From: UBA5078 sp040384465
Lineage (GTDB): Bacteria > Pseudomonadota > Gammaproteobacteria > Pseudomonadales > Pseudohongiellaceae
Length of the DNA: 64,000 nucleotides
Reading direction: 5' to 3'
Assembly: GCA_040384465.1 (NCBI GenBank)
Contig: JAZKJF010000004.1
Span: forward strand, 124,001-188,000
Part shown: in pieces, positions 8,301-16,823 of the stretch
How positions within the stretch are numbered: the stretch's first letter is position 1
How the letters are laid out: every line of letters starts with the position of its first letter
The notes under the pieces: generated by a model
Databases searched by the model: none
What the model saw: the letters and a program-made list of their open reading frames with translations, nothing else
Told to the model about the DNA's origin: nothing
Made by a program: the position numbers and the translations under genes

Positions 8301-9884
8301 TCACTCCCATTCAATCGTAGCCGGCGGCTTACTAGAAATGTCATAAGCCACCCTCGAAACCTGCGCCACCTCATTAATAATCCTATTGCTAACAGTCTCC
8401 AACAACTCATAAGGCAAATGCGCCCACCGCGCCGTCATGAAATCAATCGTCTCCACCGCCCGCAACGTAATCACCCACGAGTACCTGCGCGCATCCCCCA
8501 CCACCCCAACAGACTTCACCGGCAAAAACACCGCAAACGCCTGACTGGTCTTGTGATACCACCCTGACCGATGCAGCTCTTCAATAAAGATCGCATCCGC
8601 CCGCCGCAGCACATCACAATATTCCTTCTTCACTTCCCCAAGAATCCGCACACCGAGACCAGGCCCAGGGAACGGATGCCGATAAACCATGTCGTACGGC
8701 AGCCCGAGTTCGACACCGATCTTGCGCACCTCATCCTTGAACAGTTCGCGCAGAGGTTCCACGAGGCCCAGTTTCATGTCCTCGGGCAGGCCACCGACAT
8801 TGTGGTGGGATTTGATGACGTGGGCCTTGCCGGTCTTGGAACCGGCGGACTCGATTACGTCGGGGTAAATCGTGCCCTGAGCCAGCCACTTCACGTTATG
8901 AATTTTCGAGGCTTCTTCATCGAACACTTCGATGAAAGTGTTGCCGATGGCTTTGCGTTTCTTCTCGGGATCACTGACACCAGCCAGCGCGCCGAGGAAC
9001 TTGGCTTCGGAGTCGGAGCGGATCACCTTCACGCCCATGTTCTTCGCGAAGGTGGCCATGACTTGATCGCCTTCATTCAAGCGCAGCAGGCCGTTGTCGA
9101 CGAACACGCAGGTGAGCTGATCGCCGATGGCTTTGTGCAGCAGTGCTGCAACGACGGACGAATCCACGCCGCCGGAGAGGCCCAGCAGGACGTGATCGCT
9201 GCCCACTTGTGCACGCACGCGGGCGATGGCGTCTTCGATAATGTTGGCGGAGGTCCACAGCGCTTCGCAGCCGCAGATATTGCGCACGAAGCGTTCAAGA
9301 ATACGCAGGCCCTGAGAGGTGTGCGTGACTTCCGGATGGAACTGGATGCCGAAGAAGGGTTTGCTGACGTGGGACATCGCGGCGATGGGCGCGGTCTCGG
9401 TGGCGGCGGAGATCACGAAGTCCGGTGGCAGCTTGACGACCTTGTCGCCGTGGCTCATCCACACGTCGAGGATAGGCGTGCCGCTGTCGTTGATGCGGTC
9501 TTCGATGCCATCGAAAAGTGGGCAGGGATTGGGCAGTGTCACTTCGGCGTAGCCGAACTCGCTCTTGTCCGAGGCTTCCACAAGACCACCCATCTGCATG
9601 GCCATGGTCTGCATGCCGTAGCAGATGCCGAGCAGTGGCAGATCGCCTGCAAACAGGAAGGCTGGTGCGCGGGGCGAGTCGGCTTCAGTCGTGCTTTCCG
9701 GTGAGCCGGAGAGGATGATGCCGCGGGCGTTGAATGCCTTGATGTCGTCGGCGCTGGCGTTGTCCCAGGCCCATATCTCGCAATACACGCCCAGTTCCCG
9801 CACGCGGCGCGCGATGAGCTGGGTGTATTGGGAACCGAAATCCAGAATGAGTATTTTCTGACTGTGAATGTTCTTGATGGTCAT
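8301..9884 (-). CDS. guaA: GMP synthase (glutamine-hydrolysing)
   Basis: This 527-residue enzyme converts XMP to GMP in the last step of guanine nucleotide synthesis. The N-terminal glutamine amidotransferase has ILDFGSQYTQLIARRVRE, the nucleophile in LLGICYGMQTMA and the His/Glu pair in FGIQFHPEVTHT. The ATP-pyrophosphatase P-loop is GLSGGVDSSVVAALLH, and the dimerisation domain ends with KPPATIEWE. Length and ends are standard for the family. It lies 63 bases downstream of guaB. The 3' end of guaA is a known insertion point for genomic islands, and here it faces the accessory block at 1-8060. Confidence 0.98.
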   Translation of the reverse strand: MTIKNIHSQKILILDFGSQYTQLIARRVRELGVYCEIWAWDNASADDIKAFNARGIILSGSPESTTEADSPRAPAFLFAGDLPLLGICYGMQTMAMQMGGLVEASDKSEFGYAEVTLPNPCPLFDGIEDRINDSGTPILDVWMSHGDKVVKLPPDFVISAATETAPIAAMSHVSKPFFGIQFHPEVTHTSQGLRILERFVRNICGCEALWTSANIIEDAIARVRAQVGSDHVLLGLSGGVDSSVVAALLHKAIGDQLTCVFVDNGLLRLNEGDQVMATFAKNMGVKVIRSDSEAKFLGALAGVSDPEKKRKAIGNTFIEVFDEEASKIHNVKWLAQGTIYPDVIESAGSKTGKAHVIKSHHNVGGLPEDMKLGLVEPLRELFKDEVRKIGVELGLPYDMVYRHPFPGPGLGVRILGEVKKEYCDVLRRADAIFIEELHRSGWYHKTSQAFAVFLPVKSVGVVGDARRYSWVITLRAVETIDFMTARWAHLPYELLETVSNRIINEVAQVSRVAYDISSKPPATIEWE

Positions 9885-9925
9885 GCTCTGGCGTCTTGAA
9901 GGTCGTTGGTGGGGAGATTTAGATA

Positions 9926-9963
9926 GAAAAACCTACCGCACGAGCCATCAGCTCATGCGGTAG
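9926..9963 (-). terminator. Intrinsic terminator overlapping the guaB stop codon
   Basis: Arms at 9933-9945 and 9951-9963 (13 bases, one mismatch) enclose a 5-base loop. On the minus strand the stem is followed two bases later by TTTTT. The guaB stop codon lies in the loop, so the upstream stem arm is coding sequence. It would end guaB transcripts, or partly attenuate read-through into guaA. Confidence 0.7.
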
Positions 9964-11417
9964 TTCGGGGCTTCTTTGGTGATGCTGACGTCGTGCACAT
10001 GGCTCTCACTCATGCCGGAAGAGGTGATCTTCACGAACACGGGCTTGGTGCGCATCTGCGGGATGTCCTCACAGCCGGTGTAACCCATGCTGGAGCGCAG
10101 GCCACCCATCATCTGGTGCACGATGGCATGCATCGGGCCTTTGTAGGGAACCCTGCCTTCGATGCCTTCGGGGACCAGCTTTTCAGTGCCGGAGCCGATG
10201 TCCTGGAAGTAGCGGTCGCTGGAGCCCTGGCTGTGCGCCATCGCTCCGAGTGAACCCATGCCCCGGTAAGCCTTGTAGCTGCGGCCCTGGAACAGTTCGA
10301 CTTCGCCCGGTGCCTCTTCGGTACCCGCCAGCAGACTGCCGATCATGACGACGTGAGCACCGGCCGCAATCACTTTGGCGATGTCGCCGGAGAAGCGGAT
10401 GCCTCCGTCGGAGATCACCGAGACGTTTGTGCCCTTGAGAGCCTCGGCAACGTTGGCAACCGCTGTCATCTGCGGCACGCCGACACCGGTGACGATGCGG
10501 GTGGTGCAGATGGAGCCGGGGCCGATACCGACTTTCACAGCGTCAGCGCCCGCAGCAGCGAGATCTTTCGCAGCGGCGGCCGTGGCGATGTTGCCACCGA
10601 TCACCGGGATATGCGGGTAGTCTTTCTTGATGCGGCGCACCTGATCGATCACGCCCTGCGAATGGCCGTGAGCGGTATCGACGATGATCACGTCAACGCC
10701 AGCCTCGACGATAGCGGCAACGCGGGCCGCAGTGTCGGCACCAGTGCCAACGGCAGCGGCGACGCGCAAGCGCCCGAACTGATCTTTGCAGGCATTCGGA
10801 TAGTCTTCCGACTTGCGAATGTCCTTGAGGGTAATCAGACCCCGCAATTCATAGGCGTCGTTGACCACCAGGATCTTCTCGATACGGTGCGTGTGCAGCA
10901 ACTCTTTGACTTGCTGGTGGGTGGCGTTTTCCTTGACCGTGACCAGCCGACTCTTCGGGGTCATGATCGTGGACACGGCAGCTTCATAGTTGGTTTCGAA
11001 GCGCACGTCACGGCTGGTGACGATGCCGACCAGGTTGCTGCCTTCCACCACCGGCATGCCGGAGATGTCGTTCTCCCGCATGAGGGCGATCAGGTCGCGG
11101 ATGGTGGCGGTGGGCGCGATGGTGATGGGGTCTTTGACAACGCCACTTTCGTACTTTTTGACAATCCGGACTTCGCGGGCCTGTTGCTCGATGCTCATGC
11201 TCTTGTGAATGACCCCAAGACCGCCTTCCTGCGCCATGGCAATCGCGAGACGAGACTCGGTGACCGTGTCCATCGCGGCAGAAATCATTGGGATATTCAA
11301 GGAGATAGACGTGGTCAGCTGGGTTTTCAGGCTGACCATTTTAGGAAGCACGGTCGAGTGTGCAGGGACAAGCAGAACGTCATCGAATGTCAAAGCTTCT
11401 TCAGCAATGCGTAACAT
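9948..11417 (-). CDS. guaB: Inosine-5'-monophosphate dehydrogenase
   Basis: This 489-residue enzyme oxidises IMP to XMP with NAD, the first committed step to GMP. The ATG at 11417 is chosen because it gives the standard N-terminus (MLRIAEEALTFDDVLL); an upstream in-frame extension runs into the neighbouring gene. Two CBS domains lie at about residues 95-205, with VVEGSNLVGIVTSRDVRF visible in the first. The catalytic loop GIGPGSICTTRIVTG contains the active cysteine. The C-terminus carries the flap and potassium-site region. It pairs with guaA downstream, and an intrinsic terminator spans its stop codon. Confidence 0.98.
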   Translation of the reverse strand: MLRIAEEALTFDDVLLVPAHSTVLPKMVSLKTQLTTSISLNIPMISAAMDTVTESRLAIAMAQEGGLGVIHKSMSIEQQAREVRIVKKYESGVVKDPITIAPTATIRDLIALMRENDISGMPVVEGSNLVGIVTSRDVRFETNYEAAVSTIMTPKSRLVTVKENATHQQVKELLHTHRIEKILVVNDAYELRGLITLKDIRKSEDYPNACKDQFGRLRVAAAVGTGADTAARVAAIVEAGVDVIIVDTAHGHSQGVIDQVRRIKKDYPHIPVIGGNIATAAAAKDLAAAGADAVKVGIGPGSICTTRIVTGVGVPQMTAVANVAEALKGTNVSVISDGGIRFSGDIAKVIAAGAHVVMIGSLLAGTEEAPGEVELFQGRSYKAYRGMGSLGAMAHSQGSSDRYFQDIGSGTEKLVPEGIEGRVPYKGPMHAIVHQMMGGLRSSMGYTGCEDIPQMRTKPVFVKITSSGMSESHVHDVSITKEAPNYRMS

Positions 11418-11445
11418 AAGATTTCCACGTATCAACAAAAACGCG

Positions 11446-11474
11446 AGTATACAGACCTCACTTCCGGCTGTACA
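11446..11474 (-). promoter_or_regulatory. Predicted sigma-70 promoter of guaB
   Basis: On the minus strand a -35-like TGTACA (11469-11474) and a -10 TATACT (11446-11451) are separated by 17 bases. The -10 lies 28 bases upstream of the guaB ATG, inside and just past the 3' end of the methyltransferase gene. Confidence 0.45.
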
Positions 11475-12129
11475 CCTGCAGTTGCAGCGAGTGGAAAAGG
11501 GCAAAACGCCCTGTGGAACCGACCGGAACGAAGCCTGCTGCGGCAAATTCCGCGTGCATTTCCGCGGCCGATACTGGGTATTGCTTGATGGGTTTACCAG
11601 TCAGCAGCAACCGCACACGACGGCGCAGCGAGGTGACCGAGAGCGGAGAAATGCGCGACATCAGGACATACTTGCCACTCACTCGACACACTTCGCGGAT
11701 GAGGCGAGTGCGCAACTCAGGGCTTTCGAAGTGGTGTAATAGCCGGAAGCACAGTGTGGCGTCGAAGGCCTTGTCGGCATAGGGCAGCGCGAAAATGTCC
11801 TGGCTTTCGAACTTGGCTGCAGCACCTGCATCAACAGCCAGTTTGCGGGCAAGCTCTAAAGCGGCGTCACCCAGATCGATACCGGTGACCTGCAGACCCT
11901 GCTGCGCCATCCAGATCGTGGCGCGACCAACGCCGCACGGGGCATCCAGCACACGGCTCACATCTGTGGACACGCCTTTGGTCAGTCCTTTCGTCAAACC
12001 TTTCGTCAATTCCAACGCCTGGGCGATCATTTGCATTTCCTGCGCGTGCTTGCGTTGATTGCGTTTGCTGTACGAATCTGCCGATTCCACATCTGATTTC
12101 ACGCGCGCATAGCTGATCTGGTCACTCAT
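11458..12129 (-). CDS. Class I SAM-dependent methyltransferase (WarA-like context)
   Basis: This 223-residue protein has a standard SAM-binding motif I (VLDAPCGVGRATIWMA, near residue 60) and the following acidic loop TGIDLGDAALELA. It has a post-motif region SQDIFALPYADKAFDATLCFRLLHH, typical of Methyltransf_11/25. Its start overlaps the kinase stop by 4 bases (ATGA). In Pseudomonas a methyltransferase (WarA) and InaA follow the ColRS genes and affect LPS, so a role in lipopolysaccharide or envelope modification is likely here, but this is inferred from context. The segment LTKGLTKGLTKG comes from a 12-bp tandem repeat, which could vary in copy number. Confidence 0.85.
   Translation of the reverse strand: MSDQISYARVKSDVESADSYSKRNQRKHAQEMQMIAQALELTKGLTKGLTKGVSTDVSRVLDAPCGVGRATIWMAQQGLQVTGIDLGDAALELARKLAVDAGAAAKFESQDIFALPYADKAFDATLCFRLLHHFESPELRTRLIREVCRVSGKYVLMSRISPLSVTSLRRRVRLLLTGKPIKQYPVSAAEMHAEFAAAGFVPVGSTGRFALFHSLQLQVYSRK
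11974..12009. repeat. 12-bp tandem repeat, three copies, inside methyltransferase gene
   Basis: Three adjacent 12-base units encode LTKG three times on the minus strand. The second and third units differ at one position and the first is more diverged. The repeat is in frame, so a copy-number change would lengthen or shorten the linker before SAM motif I without disrupting the gene. Confidence 0.75.
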
Positions 12130-12977
12130 TGTTTTTCTCGCTCACAGTTTTTAGGGGACGACTCCTGCAACAGGAGATTGCGATGGGGAAAGCGCTCGCC
12201 GAGTCGGTGCAACAAACCGGGCATACGCTGGCGATAGGCTTCGAGGAGAGCCGCGAGTGCTACATCGGGCATCCAGTCTGCGCGCTTGAGAAATTGCAGC
12301 AGATCCGCTTCCGCCGCTTTGCAGGCACTTGCGCGACGCGCTCTTTCGAAGTCGATCAAACGAATTCGACCCGTCGCAGGGTCAATAAAAATATGCGCAG
12401 GATACAAGGCGCCGTGCTGCCAGTCAGACAAGTGCAGGCGCAATAGCTGCTGGCCTGCATTGCGCAACGCCGGTAACAGTGCTGTCCAGTCGACGGCGAT
12501 GTTTTGAAAGTCAGACAAGGCTGGCAGCGCTATCTCACGAGTCACGACGATGCCGCGCCGTGTCGCACCCTTATTGCGAAACCCAAAGGTGATCAGCTCC
12601 GCAGTCGGCAAGTGGAATCTGTCTGCCTCCTGAAACGCTTCCACCTCGTACTGATATGTCAACGCCCCGGTTGGATGGCGCCAGGAATAACGCAGCTGGT
12701 TCTCCTGCCGCTTGAGGTAAAAACGATTCTCGTGCCCTTGCGCATCCGGCACGCTGAGTAGGGAAACAGCGCTCCAGCCGTTGCGGCGCTTGTTCATCGG
12801 TTCGACGAACTCGCAGGGCGAGCGCCAATAGTCTTCGAAATCGCTGTAACCCGCTGCCGCGAGCAGGTTGGCCGCAGAATCACCGACAGACTCAGCCCTC
12901 CTCACAACACTCACTGCTGCTGGGCCTACTACGGACGAGGTGATCAATACCGAGGCACTCATTGCGGAAGTCCTCAC
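12126..12977 (-). CDS. inaA: InaA/Kdo-type lipopolysaccharide kinase family protein
   Basis: This 283-residue protein has the LPS-kinase/aminoglycoside-kinase-like signature LHLSDWQHGALYPAHIFID (about residues 190-208), followed by the metal-binding aspartate in IRLIDFERARR. The likely start is a GTG at 12977 that overlaps the sulfatase stop as GTGA; an ATG at 12962 is an alternative. The family phosphorylates sugars of LPS core (WaaP, KdkA) or is induced by weak acids (InaA). Overlap on both sides with a YejM-like sulfatase and a methyltransferase puts it in an envelope operon. Upstream of that operon lies a triple TTAA response-regulator box. Confidence 0.8.
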   Translation of the reverse strand: MRTSAMSASVLITSSVVGPAAVSVVRRAESVGDSAANLLAAAGYSDFEDYWRSPCEFVEPMNKRRNGWSAVSLLSVPDAQGHENRFYLKRQENQLRYSWRHPTGALTYQYEVEAFQEADRFHLPTAELITFGFRNKGATRRGIVVTREIALPALSDFQNIAVDWTALLPALRNAGQQLLRLHLSDWQHGALYPAHIFIDPATGRIRLIDFERARRASACKAAEADLLQFLKRADWMPDVALAALLEAYRQRMPGLLHRLGERFPHRNLLLQESSPKNCEREKQ

Positions 12978-14815
12978 TGATAGAACCGTGAAAGCTCTCG
13001 GGCAAATACCCCTAGAGCTTCTCGATAAGGCGCCTTCGAGGCCGCCAGATCAATCGGGTCATCGTCCAGGTTGGTGGCCGTATCGTCGTAAAATGCACCC
13101 TTCTTGCTGAAGACCATCTTCACATCCGGCGTCACCAGGGTGTTGCCATGCCAATCGCTGACCACCGTGTAGTCACGGTGATAATCAGCAGCCAACAGAT
13201 CGCTCCCGTAACTGTAGCTCGCAGGATCGATATCGAGACCGAGCGCCGCCAGCACTGTCGCGGGCACATCGTGATGGCTGCTCATCACATCAAACTGCGC
13301 CGGAGCCTGCCCTGGAACGTAAAGCAGGAATGGCACACGAATTTGCTCCTGACTGAACGTGGAGTTGTGCCCCCAGCGCCCGTTCTCCATGAATTCCTCG
13401 CCATGATCACCCGTGACAATCACGATGGTGTTGTCGAGCTTGCCCTGCTCTTCCAATGCGGCGAACACACGCCCCAGCTGGCTGTCGAGGTGATGGTTGG
13501 CGTTGATGTAGCGGGCACGAATGCGCTCGATCTCTTTCGCGATATCGAGCGTGAGGTAATTGAAATCTTCGATGTAGTCCGGCGCGATGACCGACTCTTT
13601 CGGGAAGTAGTAATTGGCGTGCGCGGATTCGAAGAACATGAAACTGAAAAAGGGCGATTCAGCCTGCTCGATCGTGTTGAGCAGGTCCACCACATTCTTG
13701 CGGTCCCGCTCCCAGCCAGCGCCTTCGGTATAGGATTGCAGTTGTGATTCAGGAAGCCCGGCGAACACAGTCTTGTCGAACTCCGGATAGGAGAAGCGCG
13801 AGCTGGTGTAGGCCATCATGTTGTAATGATTTTTCTGCAGCACTTCCATCAGCAGAGGTTGACGTCCTGAATTAAGGAAGTCGAACCAGTAGCTGCCGTA
13901 GAGGCCATAAAATTGCGAGAACATCCCCATGCGTGTGCCATTGCCGCCACTGTAGTGTTCGCGGAACTGACTGGTTTTTTGGGCAAAGGCCCAGGTCTGC
14001 GGCATGATCTCCGGTGTCAGCATGTCGGCACGCCACGATTCGGCGACGAGCCAGACGATGTTGTACGGCGTCTTCAATGGCACATCTGGCGCTTCCGGGT
14101 AGTTGAGACTGCCGCCACTGCTGGCCACCTCCATATCCGCGCCCTCGGGACGATCAATCGTCGCGCCCATATCTTCGAAGAAACTGCGCGCGGTGACAGG
14201 CATGTACCAGATGATGCGGTCGGCGATCTGCAGAACCGCTCTGTCGTAGTGAAATTCGGACCAGGCATACCAACTTGCCTGCAGCAAGAAAACAGCACCG
14301 AAAGACAGCCAGAGCGCGCGTGCCCGAATACGCTGTGGTCGCAGTCTTTCGAAAGGGAGAAAACGCAGTGCGAGCCAGACCGTCAGCGCGAGCACGGCCA
14401 CCACTATCGCCAGCGTCACATTGGTGGAGGCCGAAACCCCCATCGCTTCGACGCCCCCCGGCGTCAGCAACAGATTCAACACAAAGAAGTTGAAGTAGAA
14501 ACCATACATGGCGCGGAGTTTGTAATTGACCACCAGAAATAAAATGGTGAGAAATGCAGAGAGTGTGACAGCACCTGCAAGCCAGAGCGACCTGGCTCCT
14601 GTGCGAGTGCGCCAGCGCCACAGGAAAAACAGCAACAAGGTGGGAGCACTCAGTAAGGTGGCTTCCACCAGCGCGGCACCCAGTAAAAACAGGCCGGATT
14701 CAAAATTGATATCGGGAACCCAGGCCATCAACACACTGCCAATGAAAGCAGCGTACCAGGTAAAGAGCAGTGCTCGCCGGGGAGAGGGAATTGGCATCGA
14801 CACGAGTGAAGGCAT
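12974..14815 (-). CDS. Inner-membrane sulfatase/alkaline-phosphatase-fold protein, YejM/PbgA-like
   Basis: This 613-residue protein has about five N-terminal membrane segments (residues 10-200) and a periplasmic sulfatase-fold domain. The domain starts at NIVWLVAESWRADML and carries SGGNGTRMG, matching the YejM loop with its threonine. The metal-site segment VTGDHGEEFMENGRWGH, at about residue 470, is intact. YejM/PbgA senses LPS in the inner membrane and controls LpxC turnover; other relatives transfer phosphoethanolamine or phosphoglycerol. I cannot tell which applies. It is the first gene of a three-gene overlapping operon with an LPS kinase and a methyltransferase, which supports an LPS role. 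Response-regulator boxes lie 59-86 bases upstream. Confidence 0.8.
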   Translation of the reverse strand: MPSLVSMPIPSPRRALLFTWYAAFIGSVLMAWVPDINFESGLFLLGAALVEATLLSAPTLLLFFLWRWRTRTGARSLWLAGAVTLSAFLTILFLVVNYKLRAMYGFYFNFFVLNLLLTPGGVEAMGVSASTNVTLAIVVAVLALTVWLALRFLPFERLRPQRIRARALWLSFGAVFLLQASWYAWSEFHYDRAVLQIADRIIWYMPVTARSFFEDMGATIDRPEGADMEVASSGGSLNYPEAPDVPLKTPYNIVWLVAESWRADMLTPEIMPQTWAFAQKTSQFREHYSGGNGTRMGMFSQFYGLYGSYWFDFLNSGRQPLLMEVLQKNHYNMMAYTSSRFSYPEFDKTVFAGLPESQLQSYTEGAGWERDRKNVVDLLNTIEQAESPFFSFMFFESAHANYYFPKESVIAPDYIEDFNYLTLDIAKEIERIRARYINANHHLDSQLGRVFAALEEQGKLDNTIVIVTGDHGEEFMENGRWGHNSTFSQEQIRVPFLLYVPGQAPAQFDVMSSHHDVPATVLAALGLDIDPASYSYGSDLLAADYHRDYTVVSDWHGNTLVTPDVKMVFSKKGAFYDDTATNLDDDPIDLAASKAPYREALGVFARELSRFYQ

Positions 14816-14857
14816 ATTGACTGATTCCAGAAGTGAAATGTGGCACTTTCTGGAAAC

Positions 14858-14901
14858 AGCCTAAGCGTCGAACCTTAAAGGAGTCTTAAAGCAGTTTTAA
14901 A
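14858..14901 (-). promoter_or_regulatory. Triple TTAA response-regulator box and -10 of the sulfatase operon
   Basis: On the plus strand CTTAAA, CTTAAA and TTTAAA (14874-14901) are separated by exactly 5 bases each, so three TTAA cores repeat every 11 bp. This is the spacing of PmrA/QseB-type sites. On the minus strand, 10 bases after the last box, TAGGCT (14858-14863) fits a -10. The boxes end one base before the stop codon of the outer-membrane protein gene. Confidence 0.75.
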
Positions 14902-15645
14902 TCAGAACTCATACTCCAACAGCACCCGATAGGTATAGTCGGGAGTAGTATCATTCAGCGGCAAGATAACGCCTGCCTCCCAATGCCATTTTTGATTGCC
15001 ATTGCCGCGCAGCAAACCTGTGAGCACGGGCCCCACACCGCGCGTGAATTCATCGGCATAAAATTCCAGGGCGGGCTCCAGACTCTCGCGATAACGCCAG
15101 CGCCACTGCGCGGACATGAAGGTATCGAATTCATTGCGGATGTTGGAGCCGAATTCATATTCAACACCTAGGTTGAGTGTGCCCACCCAATTGCCCCACT
15201 GACGACTGACCAGCAGTGAGGTCGCCAGCTCAGCCACACTCTCACTGCGCTCGCGTTCCAGCTCGATCAACATGCCCCAGTCTGCAGCATATTCCCCCTG
15301 CTCTGTCAGCTGAATTTTGCTTTCCAGCTCATAGGATTCCAGTTTCAGTGATCCCCCCGGTAACTTCATGCCGATCAAATAAAGCTCGGCAAACACGCGC
15401 TCATTGATGGCAGCACCGGCTCCCACACGCTGACGCAGGATGTCGCTCTCCAGGGGATCAGCATCAGTCTGATAATAGGTGCGCAACTCCAATTCACGCT
15501 CAAGGGGCTGCACATAAGGATCATAGACTCGCCCCACCCCGTTGTGATGCAAGGGGTTGTCCGCATGGGTTTGCGATGTGATCACAAAAACGAGAAAAAT
15601 TAACCCGGACTTTACTCCACACTTTCTACCGTTGACTCCTGTCAT
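14902..15645 (-). CDS. Putative outer-membrane beta-barrel protein
   Basis: This 247-residue protein has an N-terminal signal peptide (SGLIFLVFVITSQTHA). The remainder is rich in alternating hydrophobic strands, such as LELRTYYQTDAD, WVGTLNLGVEYEFGS and YRVLLEYEF. The last residue is phenylalanine, the usual C-terminal signal for BAM-dependent insertion. I do not recognise a named family; it resembles uncharacterised porin-like barrels. Its start overlaps the FTR1 permease stop by 4 bases (ATGA), so it is likely co-translated with the iron permease and could pass or scavenge its substrate at the outer membrane. That role is inferred from context. Confidence 0.7.
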   Translation of the reverse strand: MTGVNGRKCGVKSGLIFLVFVITSQTHADNPLHHNGVGRVYDPYVQPLERELELRTYYQTDADPLESDILRQRVGAGAAINERVFAELYLIGMKLPGGSLKLESYELESKIQLTEQGEYAADWGMLIELERERSESVAELATSLLVSRQWGNWVGTLNLGVEYEFGSNIRNEFDTFMSAQWRWRYRESLEPALEFYADEFTRGVGPVLTGLLRGNGNQKWHWEAGVILPLNDTTPDYTYRVLLEYEF

Positions 15646-16442
15646 TCTCTTCCCCTTTGAGCGGTGTCCATAGAAAAATACCCGGCACCCATGGCCAGCA
15701 GCGAAAGCAGCACCGCGCCTACAAACATCGCGAGCTGCGTGGAAATCGGATTCGCTTCGTAACCGATCACCGCTTGCAACAGCTCTCCTGTCAGAGACGA
15801 TTCCGCGATCCAGGCCGAGGTATCCCAGAGCGCATCACTGCCCGGTAACAGATCAGCCTGCGCAAGATAAAGCGCCGCTTGTGAACTCATCCCCGCTCCG
15901 AAAATCATCGCCATGACACTGTTGACCAGAAGGCCGCGCGGTTTCGACAGCGCGCGCAAACCGTAGTAGATGAAAGTGCCAAGACTGAACGCGATACCTG
16001 TGCCGATGGCACCGCCGGACAGCACCGACGTCATGTCGCCAGCAACAAGACCATAGGAGTAGACATACAGATAGATCTCCGAGCCCTCGCGAATAATTGC
16101 AGCCGCAATGGTGGCCGACATGATCAGCAGCGTCAGCCGTGGCCAGCGCGCCACCTGGGGAGCCCGAAACTCTCGCATCACCAACACGTTATGCACCAGC
16201 AGCAAGCCGGTGATCGCCAGCAACAGCACGGCATTGAAAATTTCCTGCCCGAATCCATCAAACAACATGGAGATAGACTCCAGCAGCAACGCATAAATCA
16301 ACGCGCCGCCGAACCCCGCCAGCATGGCCGGGGGCAGCCAGCGGAAGCGCAGACCCAGCGCATGGGACGAGACCAGCAACATGCAGATGATCAGCATGGC
16401 TTCCAACACTTCGCGCAGCACGATGATGAGAGCGCTGGTCAT
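15642..16442 (-). CDS. FTR1-family high-affinity iron permease
   Basis: This 266-residue membrane protein has about seven hydrophobic segments and two REXXE-type iron-binding motifs, REVLE near residue 9 and REGSE near residue 118. These are the hallmarks of the FTR1/EfeU/FetM permease family, which moves ferric or ferrous iron across the inner membrane. It is encoded between a periplasmic cupredoxin-like protein and an outer-membrane barrel. That arrangement resembles P19/FetP-FTR1 and EfeUO systems, but no EfeO/EfeB or FetP is present. It shares the operon with a two-component system and a putative metallo-oxidase gene cluster. Confidence 0.92.
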   Translation of the reverse strand: MTSALIIVLREVLEAMLIICMLLVSSHALGLRFRWLPPAMLAGFGGALIYALLLESISMLFDGFGQEIFNAVLLLAITGLLLVHNVLVMREFRAPQVARWPRLTLLIMSATIAAAIIREGSEIYLYVYSYGLVAGDMTSVLSGGAIGTGIAFSLGTFIYYGLRALSKPRGLLVNSVMAMIFGAGMSSQAALYLAQADLLPGSDALWDTSAWIAESSLTGELLQAVIGYEANPISTQLAMFVGAVLLSLLAMGAGYFSMDTAQRGRE

Positions 16443-16487
16443 GACACATGCCCCCTTCTGTTCAAATTCCTGCCTGCCACACCAGAT

Positions 16488-16823
16488 TTATTCAACGATC
16501 ACCTTCCCCTGTGCTGTCTTCGGATTGAACTCGCCGAAAAATGGATACTCTCCCGGCTTGAGCGGACCGATGAACACGACACCCTGAGTATTCCCGATGA
16601 TGACTTTCTCCCGGTTCAGCTCGTAGCTCTCGAACTCTTCGGGCGTTGCGTCGCGATTGTGAATGATCAGCTTCACCTTTTGTCCCGCCGGAATTTTCAG
16701 CTCCGAGGGATAAAACAGATGCTCGCGAATTTCGATCTCAAAAACGGGAGTCTGTGCCTGTGCTCCCATACTCACGCAGTACAGCACGATGCTTGCTGAA
16801 AAAAGAGGGATTGATAACCTCAT
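16488..16823 (-). CDS. Periplasmic cupredoxin-like protein paired with FTR1
   Basis: This 111-residue protein has a signal peptide cut after residue about 23 (YCVSMGAQA). It starts at 16823, overlapping the kinase stop by 4 bases. The fold is Cupredoxin_1-like, with FYPSELKIPAGQKVKLIIHN early and KPGEYPFFGEFNPKTAQGK near the end. The mature chain has no cysteine and lacks the Cys-His-Met end of type-1 copper sites. An asparagine stands where many relatives have FEFH, so ordinary blue-copper chemistry is unlikely. It is rich in glutamate (TPEEFESYE). A periplasmic iron-delivery or metal-binding role next to FTR1 is inferred. Confidence 0.85.
   Translation of the reverse strand: MRLSIPLFSASIVLYCVSMGAQAQTPVFEIEIREHLFYPSELKIPAGQKVKLIIHNRDATPEEFESYELNREKVIIGNTQGVVFIGPLKPGEYPFFGEFNPKTAQGKVIVE

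Noticed and set aside
8107..8310. 67-codon minus-strand frame overlapping the guaA 3' end
   Set aside because: It overlaps guaA, has no recognisable domain and sits in the guaA-NADAR gap. The short AAGTGA/TCACTT dyad there may be regulatory but is too small to call.
8059..8330. Integrase or attachment-site duplication expected for a guaA-inserted island
   Set aside because: No tyrosine recombinase residues in any frame, and no repeat of the guaA 3' end seen within 1-1300.
8571..9704. Long open frame on the plus strand opposite guaA
   Set aside because: It mirrors guaA codons, and its translation is rich in His, Asp and Ala with no family motif. guaA is certain, so this is an antisense shadow.
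10353..11414. Long plus-strand frame opposite guaB
   Set aside because: Same reason: a low-complexity His/Asp/Gly-rich translation opposite a certain gene.
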